From CAYLZW01 sp964388085 (GTDB lineage: Bacteria > Myxococcota > UBA727 > CAYLZW01): a stretch of DNA of 5,363 bases. Below, in pieces: positions 1 to 4,658 of the stretch (positions within the stretch are counted from its first letter, which is position 1; every line of letters starts with the position of its first letter). The notes below the pieces were generated by a model. That model made no database searches. It was not told the DNA's origin and worked only from the letters and a program-made list of their open reading frames with translations. The DNA is taken from positions 1 through 5,363 of the forward strand of contig CAYLZW010000377.1 in assembly GCA_964388085.1 (NCBI GenBank). The letters are read 5' to 3'. A program made the translations under genes and the position numbers.

Positions 1-54
1 GCAGCTTCAGCACGCGGCGGCCAGGGCGTCAGGACCGACGCGGCGAGCATGTAC

Positions 55-103
55 TTTCTAGCTGCACGGGGGGGCGAAGGTTCGAGCCCTTCAGGGCGCG
101 CCA
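55..103 (+). tRNA. tRNA-Arg(UCU)-like 3' fragment; not a complete tRNA, possible attachment-site remnant
   Basis: The T-arm is perfect: GAAGG (76-80), loop TTCGAGC (81-87), CCTTC (88-92). It is followed by a 7-base acceptor 3' strand AGGGCGC (93-99), discriminator G (100) and encoded CCA (101-103). From memory, this acceptor end matches bacterial tRNA-Arg(UCU) such as E. coli argU, whose 5' strand is GCGCCCT. Upstream, TTTCTAG (55-61) could be an anticodon loop with TCT. Its flanks pair at four of five positions, with a C-C mismatch next to the loop. The stretch 67-75 is about four bases too long for a normal variable loop. No GCGCCCT-like acceptor 5' strand or normal D-arm lies in positions 1-54, so a complete tRNA cannot be drawn. 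Tyrosine recombinases often duplicate the anticodon-loop-to-CCA part of a tRNA, so an att remnant is my first reading. A decayed tRNA, or an exon interrupted upstream of the window, are alternatives. Confidence 0.55.
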
Positions 104-143
104 TTCCTTCTGGTGATCCGTTCGTCTTCTCTCCCCGGAGCCC

Positions 144-155
144 GGCTTAGAAGCC
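144..155. other. short inverted repeat beside the STAS-like gene stop
   Basis: GGCTT-AG-AAGCC is a perfect short inverted repeat immediately after the stop of the minus-strand gene (stop 156-158) and about 40 bases past the tRNA-like CCA on the plus strand. It allows a stem of only about four base pairs with a four-base loop. No T-run follows on either strand, so it does not qualify as a typical intrinsic terminator. It may be chance. Confidence 0.2.
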
Positions 156-545
156 CTATTGACGACGAGAGACGCGCTCGAGCGTGCTGTCCAGTTGGGC
201 GAGCGCCTCCGCACGATCGCCGAAGAAGCGCATGGACAGGCCGCCGCCGAGGGCGAGCGCGGAGCCCATCATGCGCACCAGCCGGTTCGGCGCGACGGCG
301 AGGGAGGTCATGACTCCCGCTTCGCGCAGCGCCTCGAGCAGCCCCCGCGCCGCCGACGTCAGGCTCGGGTCGAAGCCGCTGACGGCGGTGGTGTCGAAGA
401 ACGCGACCAGCGGGCGTTCGGCTCCGAGGAATGCGCCCAGCCCGTCTCGTGCGCTCGCGACCTGGTCGGACGTGATGTGGCCGTGCATGCGCAGCTCGAT
501 GGCGCGTGGCTCCACCCAATGAAAGTCGATCGCGGCTTCTGACAT
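156..545 (-). CDS. STAS-like (SpoIIAA-type) single-domain protein
   Basis: This 129-residue cytoplasmic protein has no signal peptide or membrane segment. It looks like one STAS-like alpha/beta domain: an N-terminal strand pair (about residues 5-25), then a hydrophobic strand LVAFFDTTAVSGFD (46-59), a helix (61-75), a strand (about 78-85) and a C-terminal helix ending AEALAQLDS (112-120). Domains of this kind act as anti-sigma factor antagonists or regulatory protein-protein modules. The usual phosphorylatable serine motif is not clearly present; FDPS (58-61) lies near that place. I chose the ATG at 543-545 because the frame upstream (to 746) translates to low-complexity Arg/Ser-rich sequence without domain character. 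No strong ribosome binding site is visible; CAGG lies about 13 bases upstream. It is separated from the lipoprotein gene by 169 bases and is probably its own transcription unit. No kinase, phosphatase or sigma factor gene is nearby, so the partner is unknown. Confidence 0.65.
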   Translation of the reverse strand: MSEAAIDFHWVEPRAIELRMHGHITSDQVASARDGLGAFLGAERPLVAFFDTTAVSGFDPSLTSAARGLLEALREAGVMTSLAVAPNRLVRMMGSALALGGGLSMRFFGDRAEALAQLDSTLERVSRRQ

Positions 546-566
546 TTCGACAGCAGACCTGGGCGA

Positions 567-598
567 CGATGCACGGCATCGAGCGTGAGAGCTCGATG
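567..598. repeat. overlapping inverted repeats upstream of the STAS-like gene
   Basis: Two perfect hairpins share bases. CGATGC (567-572) pairs with GCATCG (576-581) across a 3-base loop. CATCGAGC (577-584) pairs with GCTCGATG (591-598) across a 6-base loop. Because 577-581 belong to both stems, only one can form at a time. They lie 22-53 bases before the start codon of the minus-strand STAS-like gene, where an operator or a 5' leader structure could sit. A related GGCATC element recurs at 623-628 and can pair with GATGCC (598-603). There is no T-run, so this is not a standard terminator. The function is unknown. Confidence 0.45.
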
Positions 599-677
599 AT
601 GCCCCACCGTAGAGGCCCGGGCGGCATCGTGCACCGCGCCTTGCGACCTGCCTCGTCTTGCTACGGCGCGAGCCGAA

Positions 678-704
678 GGCCTGGCCCGTTCGGGCGCCGA
701 GGCC
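678..704 (-). terminator. weak GC-rich hairpin downstream of the small lipoprotein gene
   Basis: On the minus strand this element begins 11 bases after the stop of the small lipoprotein gene (stop 715-717). GGCCT (678-682) pairs with AGGCC (700-704), and inside it GCCC (684-687) pairs with GGGC (692-695) around a four-base loop. The two stems are separated by an unequal internal loop. The position suits a transcript end, but the following minus-strand sequence has only a few T residues, so it could also be just an mRNA 3' stabilising hairpin. Confidence 0.25.
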
Positions 705-714
705 GGAGCAACGC

Positions 715-1347
715 TCAAGGCGCGCTGCTGCGGTCGAACACGCCATCGACCACGAGCGTCAGCACGCAGCCGTTCAGGCCCTGGCCGTTCGGGGCGTCCG
801 CCTTCACCTGCGCCTCGAGCGCGTCACACGTGGCGGCGTCACCGACGAGGTTGTAGCCGACCTCCATGGTCATCTCCATGGTCTCGCCCCGGTCCTCGAC
901 GACCCAGCGCTCGTCGGCCTCGAGGTCACAGGGCGAATTCTCGACGTCACGCACCGCCGGATCGGGGTCGGCGACGAGGTCGTTTCCGTCGATGTCGAAG
1001 ACGAGGCCGAGCTCGCTGTCTTCGCAGGTGGACGGGTCGAGCGTGTCGCACGACTGCAGCACGGCGCGCTCGCCGTCGCCTTCCACGAGGTACATCAGGT
1101 AGGTGTTGTCCTCGAACTCGGGCGGCTCGAGGCCATCGGCGAAGGCGGGGTTGTCCGTGCAGCGCTCTCCGACCTCGAGCGCCGAGCCGGTCACCTCCCA
1201 GTAGAACACCTCGCCGTATTCCGCCTCTTCGGGCCCGGGCGCGCGCGGAGCGCAGGCGACGACGAGGGGCAACAACCCGCAAGCGCCGAGCGTGACCGGA
1301 AGAGCGCGAGAGAAGAGTGCACCAATCGTCATGACGAAGATCCCCAT
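715..1347 (-). CDS. small Cys-rich lipoprotein of unknown function
   Basis: I do not recognise a family. The 210-residue product starts with a lipoprotein signal peptide: a short N-region, a hydrophobic stretch, and a lipobox VVAC with the acylated cysteine at residue 32. LGAC at 20-23 is a weaker alternative. The mature part is acidic and has six cysteines (63, 100, 108, 140, 174, 194), an even number compatible with three disulfides in an exported protein. It should be anchored in the cell envelope. FDIDGND (117-123) is an Asp-rich turn, but too little to claim calcium binding. Two starts are possible: ATG at 1345-1347, or ATG at 1330-1332 (residue 6), which has GGGGAT in ribosome-binding position. 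Either leaves the signal peptide intact. It begins 24 bases after the stop of the large LamG-like lipoprotein gene, so co-transcription and a related envelope role are likely but unproven. Confidence 0.75.
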   Translation of the reverse strand: MGIFVMTIGALFSRALPVTLGACGLLPLVVACAPRAPGPEEAEYGEVFYWEVTGSALEVGERCTDNPAFADGLEPPEFEDNTYLMYLVEGDGERAVLQSCDTLDPSTCEDSELGLVFDIDGNDLVADPDPAVRDVENSPCDLEADERWVVEDRGETMEMTMEVGYNLVGDAATCDALEAQVKADAPNGQGLNGCVLTLVVDGVFDRSSAP

Positions 1348-1371
1348 GTGTTCAGACCCATTCGTACGCGC

Positions 1372-3153
1372 TCAAAAGTCGACGTCGGGCCCGGTCTGGA
1401 AGCTGCCGAGCACCTCGATCTCCGACAGCGCCCGATCGTAGACGCGCACCTCGTCCACCGCCCCGTCGAAGCGTTCGTCGTGGCTCCACGCCGAGCGGCC
1501 GATCCAGTTGTTCACGTCGTCAATCGACGACAGCGGCATGGTGCTCGACCCTCGGCTGCGCTCGCCGCCGTCGATGTAGTAGGCCGCCTGGCCGGCCTCG
1601 GGGTCGTACGTGAAGGCGATGTGCACGGCGCGGCCGATGGGGAGCGGCTCCGCATAGAGGGAGAGCACGGTCGCGCCGCTCGGGTCCTGCATGCGGACCC
1701 AGCTCCGGTCGGAGCCCTCGCGAGGCGTGAGCATAATGCTCGCGCTGTCTTCGCCCGTGTAAGGGGCGCCCGCGTCCGGGGCCTCGACGTCGAAGATCTC
1801 GCCGGCGCTGCCGTCGCCGAAGTCGAACAGGTGCTGCCACAGGCCCGCGCTCGCCGCGCCCTGCCAGTCGACCCAGAGCTCGATCGTGACGGCGTCGAGC
1901 GACGAGATGAGGCCGTTCGGCAGGTCGAGGTAGCCGTCACCGAGGCCGTCGATCACGAGGTCGCCGGCGCTGCGCGCGACGTCGCCGCGGTAGTGGCCGT
2001 GCTGGTCGCCCTCGCTGTCCCGCGCCACGAGCACGTCGGCGGGCTCCGCGAACGAATAGCGATGCCGGGGCGCGCCGGGCGAGGGCGCCGTGACGTCGCT
2101 GCCGAGCTGGTAGGCGACGAAGTAGCGGAAGGACGCCGTGGCGTCGTTGGTACGCAGGCCGACGCCGCCGGCCGCGCGTCGCCCTGCCACGTGGTGATAC
2201 ACGAACGTCGACGCGTCGGAGAGGCAGAACATCTGGCGCTCCCCTCCCCCCGCTTGTAGGCGCCGCGTGTCACCCGCCGAGACGGGCGCCGGGTGACGGC
2301 CGCGGCCGCCCGCGACGCCGCCGCTCACGCGGTAGACACCGAGCGAGTCGGCCGTGTGCAGAGAGCAGAGCCACGCGTCGAGCCCATCCATGGACACGAG
2401 CGCGCCGACGTTCGCGGTGCTCGCGTCGTCGAGCGTGAGCAGGTGGACGCTCGTCTCGACGGCGACCTCGGTCGCGCTGACGGACGGGAACGTCAGCCGG
2501 CAGTTCTTGGCGCCGAGCCCCTCGCTCTGGGTGATCGCGCCGTTCGCCACCGTCCAGGTGCAGCCGAGGGGCGCCCAGGTCGGGTTTGCGTCGTCGTGGA
2601 AGCCCTCGAACAACAGCAGCGCGTCACCGGGCGCGAACGGCCGCGGATCGCACGCGTCGCCGACGCCGTCCGCGAGCTCGCCGGCCTGAAGCTCCTGGAC
2701 GTTCTCTTGCGACGGGTTCGGCACCGACGGGCAGTTGTCGCACTCGTCGCCGACGCCGTCGCCGTCCTCGTCGTAGGGAGAGCACAGGCCCGCGTCGTAG
2801 CCCGCGTCCAGCACGCCGGCGTCCTCGCCCGCGTCCGGCGGCGAGGCGGAGGCGTCCTCGGCATCGGCGGCGTCGCGCTCACCGGCGTCCTCGGGGGCGA
2901 CGTGCGCGTCGACGAGGCCGCCGTCGAGCAGAGGCGGGTCCTCGCCCGCGTCGAGCGCGCGCGGGCCGGCGTCGATCGTCGTCAGCGTCGATCCCTCGGC
3001 GCAGCGTCCGTCCACGCAGGACTCCGCCGCCGCGCAGTCGCCGTCGTCGTTACAGGGACGCGCGCTCTGCACCGCCGGCGCGCAGGCAGCCGCCCCCAGC
3101 GTCGTACCGGCGAGCAGAGACGCGATCGTGAGGAAGGCCGGCGCGCGCACCAT
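1372..3153 (-). CDS. LamG-like / thrombospondin type 3 repeat lipoprotein
   Basis: This 593-residue product is a multidomain surface lipoprotein. In order: a signal peptide with lipobox AAAC (acylated Cys24); a Cys-rich motif with C34, C40, C46 and C51 (PCxxDGDC...SCVDGRC), common in myxobacterial lipoproteins; an Asp/Ala/Gly/Pro-rich linker with seven DAG triplets (61-122); and a thrombospondin type 3-like segment (124-172) with DEDGDGVGDECDNCP and a second GVGDACDP, expected to bind calcium. Then comes a first beta-sandwich-like region (about 176-352) beginning with an FEGF...W start typical of concanavalin-like folds, and a C-terminal LamG-like domain (364-587) with HRYSF, TIELWVDW and the closing VDEVRVYDRALSEIE. 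Such domains bind glycans or proteins. No catalytic motif is visible, so binding or adhesion is inferred. The ATG at 3151-3153 fits the signal peptide; AGGGG lies 11 bases upstream. The hydrolase gene ends 75 bases upstream, and the small lipoprotein follows after 24 bases. Confidence 0.85.
   Translation of the reverse strand: MVRAPAFLTIASLLAGTTLGAAACAPAVQSARPCNDDGDCAAAESCVDGRCAEGSTLTTIDAGPRALDAGEDPPLLDGGLVDAHVAPEDAGERDAADAEDASASPPDAGEDAGVLDAGYDAGLCSPYDEDGDGVGDECDNCPSVPNPSQENVQELQAGELADGVGDACDPRPFAPGDALLLFEGFHDDANPTWAPLGCTWTVANGAITQSEGLGAKNCRLTFPSVSATEVAVETSVHLLTLDDASTANVGALVSMDGLDAWLCSLHTADSLGVYRVSGGVAGGRGRHPAPVSAGDTRRLQAGGGERQMFCLSDASTFVYHHVAGRRAAGGVGLRTNDATASFRYFVAYQLGSDVTAPSPGAPRHRYSFAEPADVLVARDSEGDQHGHYRGDVARSAGDLVIDGLGDGYLDLPNGLISSLDAVTIELWVDWQGAASAGLWQHLFDFGDGSAGEIFDVEAPDAGAPYTGEDSASIMLTPREGSDRSWVRMQDPSGATVLSLYAEPLPIGRAVHIAFTYDPEAGQAAYYIDGGERSRGSSTMPLSSIDDVNNWIGRSAWSHDERFDGAVDEVRVYDRALSEIEVLGSFQTGPDVDF
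2788..2973 (-). repeat. low-complexity DAG-coding linker repeats
   Basis: This segment inside the LamG-like lipoprotein gene encodes residues 61-122 and contains seven Asp-Ala-Gly triplets, four of them clustered at 107-122. The DNA shows irregular repetition of GTC/GGC/GCC-type words rather than an exact tandem unit. The protein is expected to be a flexible acidic spacer that holds the C-terminal domains away from the lipid anchor. Such tracts can vary in length between strains, but one sequence cannot show this. Confidence 0.6.
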
Positions 3154-3212
3154 ACCGCAGCATACCCCTGAAGCGGCGGCAGGCGCCCCTTCCAGCGCGC
3201 GGGCGTCTCGGC

Positions 3213-3230
3213 GAGCGCCGCGCGGCGCTC
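3213..3230. repeat. perfect 18-base palindrome overlapping the hydrolase stop codon
   Basis: GAGCGCCGC followed by GCGGCGCTC is a perfect 18-base inverted repeat. It can form a stem of seven base pairs with a four-base loop. It overlaps the last two bases of the hydrolase stop codon (TGA read from 3231 to 3229) and sits 59 bases before the LamG-like lipoprotein start. No T-run follows on the minus strand. It could weaken read-through from the hydrolase into the lipoprotein genes or protect an mRNA 3' end. Confidence 0.5.
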
Positions 3231-4518
3231 AGGCCTTCGCGCGGCGTGATCGCAGGTGCTCGATCAAGTGCTCGACGACGGCAGGGTCGCTGGCGGACAG
3301 GCCGTGGTCCCCGCCCTCGAGCCGAATCAGCGCGGCGCCGGCGCCGAGGTCCTTCACGAGCGCAGCCGACTTGCGGAAGTCCGCCAGCGGGTCCTGCTCG
3401 TCGTGCGCCACCATCACCTTGCCGCCCGGCTTCACGCCCGACGACAACAGCGCCTGCATGGCTTCGACGAAGGAGTCCGAGGCGCCGAACGCCTGCGTCC
3501 GCCCGCGCACGTCCTCGAGCACCATGGCCTGCGCCACGAGGTGCTCCCCCTTCGGGTCCTCGACGAAGTCGGGCAGGCCGGTGCCGGGCGCGGCGAGCTG
3601 GTTCAGGAAGGGGATCTTCGCCGCGTGCCCGAGCAGCGCGTTGACGACGCCGGGCGTGGCCGAGAGATAGGGCGCCTGCAGGAAGAGATCGACGTCGCCG
3701 GCGAGCACGCTCTGGCCGCCGCTGCCGTCGACCTGCAGGCGTCCGGCGCGCGCCATCAGGGCGGCGCCGAGCACGCCCGGCCCAGCGCCCATGCTCTCGC
3801 CGACGACCGCCAGGTGGGCGTCGTCGCCGTACAGCTCCTTGCCGACGCGCGCGGCGTCCTCCACGACGGCGGCGACGTGCAGCGCGATGCTCTCGCCGCT
3901 CGCGATGCCGCCCTTCTTGCCCTCCGTCTGTCCGGCCCACTGGTGGTCCATGACGACGACGTACGCGCCCGCCTTGTTCAGCCGATCGACCTCCTCGAGG
4001 AAGGCGCGGCCGCTCTCGAGGAAGCCCGGCGACATGACGACGACGTCACCGCTCGGCGCGGCGCTGGGCTTGAAGTGCTGCGTGAACACACGCGCGGCCT
4101 CGACGTCCTTGCCGTTCACCCTGCCGGAGGCCTGGACGAAGCGCTCCGTGACGTCGGCGGGGTCGCGCCCGTAGCGGGTGAGCGCGATGGCCTTCTGCGC
4201 GGCGAACAGCTCGCCGCCGTTCAGCTGGCTCTGCACGCCCGGATCCATGACGGGACGGCCCCAGGCGGCCTCGCGCTCCTGCACGAAGTCACGCAGCAGC
4301 TTCAGCTCGTCGGCGGCCGAGACGCCGGTGGAGAGCGCCGCCCGCACGCGCAGCGCGAGGGGGTTCGTGTCGAACCCGTCGCCCGTCGTGCCCGCGCGCC
4401 GCTGCTCGTTGCCCCAGATGCCGTCCCGGTTGCCGAGCAGATCCTTCAGCTCGGAGACGGTGCCGCCGATCTGTGAGCGCGTGACGGACGGTGCGGGGCG
4501 ATGGGCGATGCGGGTCAT
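3229..4518 (-). CDS. alpha/beta hydrolase, serine aminopeptidase S33 / monoacylglycerol lipase-like, with N-terminal extension
   Basis: This 429-residue protein has a complete hydrolase core from about residue 157 to the end. VVMSPGFLESGRAF (160-173) and VVMDHQWAGQTEG (188-200) match the HGF...YAR/DHRGHG pattern of monoacylglycerol lipase-like enzymes. The nucleophile elbow is GESMG, giving Ser242. The likely acid is Asp376 in HDEQDPLAD, and the base is His405 in GGDHG. The family cleaves ester or related bonds in lipids or small molecules; the substrate cannot be read from sequence. Residues 1-155 precede the core and are not part of the standard fold. I see no signal peptide, so it is probably cytoplasmic. 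The ATG at 4516-4518 is preferred because GGAGG lies four bases before it. The upstream in-frame extension to 4719 is Arg/Ala-rich, lacks domain character, and would overlap the divergent Rieske gene. It may be the first gene of a unit with the two lipoproteins. Confidence 0.85.
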   Translation of the reverse strand: MTRIAHRPAPSVTRSQIGGTVSELKDLLGNRDGIWGNEQRRAGTTGDGFDTNPLALRVRAALSTGVSAADELKLLRDFVQEREAAWGRPVMDPGVQSQLNGGELFAAQKAIALTRYGRDPADVTERFVQASGRVNGKDVEAARVFTQHFKPSAAPSGDVVVMSPGFLESGRAFLEEVDRLNKAGAYVVVMDHQWAGQTEGKKGGIASGESIALHVAAVVEDAARVGKELYGDDAHLAVVGESMGAGPGVLGAALMARAGRLQVDGSGGQSVLAGDVDLFLQAPYLSATPGVVNALLGHAAKIPFLNQLAAPGTGLPDFVEDPKGEHLVAQAMVLEDVRGRTQAFGASDSFVEAMQALLSSGVKPGGKVMVAHDEQDPLADFRKSAALVKDLGAGAALIRLEGGDHGLSASDPAVVEHLIEHLRSRRAKA

Positions 4519-4522
4519 GCGG

Positions 4523-4527
4523 CCTCC
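4523..4527 (-). promoter_or_regulatory. ribosome binding site of the hydrolase gene
   Basis: The minus strand reads GGAGG here, four bases before the ATG at 4518-4516. It is the clearest Shine-Dalgarno sequence in the window. It decides the start in favour of the 429-residue protein over the 496-residue upstream alternative. Confidence 0.65.
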
Positions 4528-4540
4528 GAGGCGGACGCCC

Positions 4541-4546
4541 AGTGTA
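4541..4546 (-). promoter_or_regulatory. possible -10 element for the hydrolase gene
   Basis: The minus strand reads TACACT here, four of six matches to TATAAT, in an otherwise very GC-rich spacer. It ends 22 bases before the hydrolase start codon, which would leave a short leader holding the GGAGG. No good TTGACA-like -35 lies 16-18 bases upstream, so the call is weak. Confidence 0.25.
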
Positions 4547-4572
4547 GTCACGGGCTGCGCCCTTTGGCCCCG

Positions 4573-4584
4573 CTCGTTCGCGAA
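4573..4584. promoter_or_regulatory. candidate operator, copy 1 (CTCGTTCGCGAA)
   Basis: This 12-base word contains the palindrome TTCGCGAA (4577-4584), and GTTCGCGAAC (4576-4585) is a perfect 10-base palindrome. It lies in the divergent spacer, 55 bases before the hydrolase start and 74 bases before the Rieske gene start. An inverted copy of the same 12 bases occurs at 4669-4680. Symmetry and location suit a dimeric transcription factor, but no regulator gene is visible here. Confidence 0.4.
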
Positions 4585-4658
4585 CTGTGCGGTCTGCACG
4601 CGCGCTCGCCGCGGCCGGGCCCTTTGCGCCGAGGCCCTCGTCCCGCTACCTCGTGCGC

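Noticed and set aside
26..103. A full-length tRNA of about 78 bases starting at GCGTCAG (26-32)
   Set aside because: Only five of seven acceptor positions could pair with AGGGCGC (with one G-U), and the following bases give no D-stem or normal anticodon stem spacing.
29..214. A 61-codon open frame on the minus strand
   Set aside because: It reads through the complement of the tRNA-like T-arm. Its GSNLRPP string is a familiar artefact of translating antisense tRNA ends, and it overlaps the STAS-like gene's 3' end.
546..746. An N-terminal extension of the STAS-like protein to 746
   Set aside because: The extension is low-complexity Ser/Arg/Ala sequence, runs through the hairpin-rich spacer, and overlaps the end of the small lipoprotein gene.
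658..2259. A 533-codon open frame on the plus strand
   Set aside because: It lies opposite the two lipoprotein genes and its translation is Arg/Val/Ala/His-rich with no domain, as expected for the antisense of high-GC coding DNA. The minus strand shows signal peptides and recognisable domains.
2293..3171. A 292-codon open frame on the plus strand
   Set aside because: It is antisense to the N-terminal half of the LamG-like lipoprotein, with low-complexity Arg/Val-rich sequence and no motif.
3256..4476. A 406-codon open frame on the plus strand
   Set aside because: It mirrors the alpha/beta hydrolase, whose catalytic triad is clear on the minus strand. The plus-strand translation has no domain.
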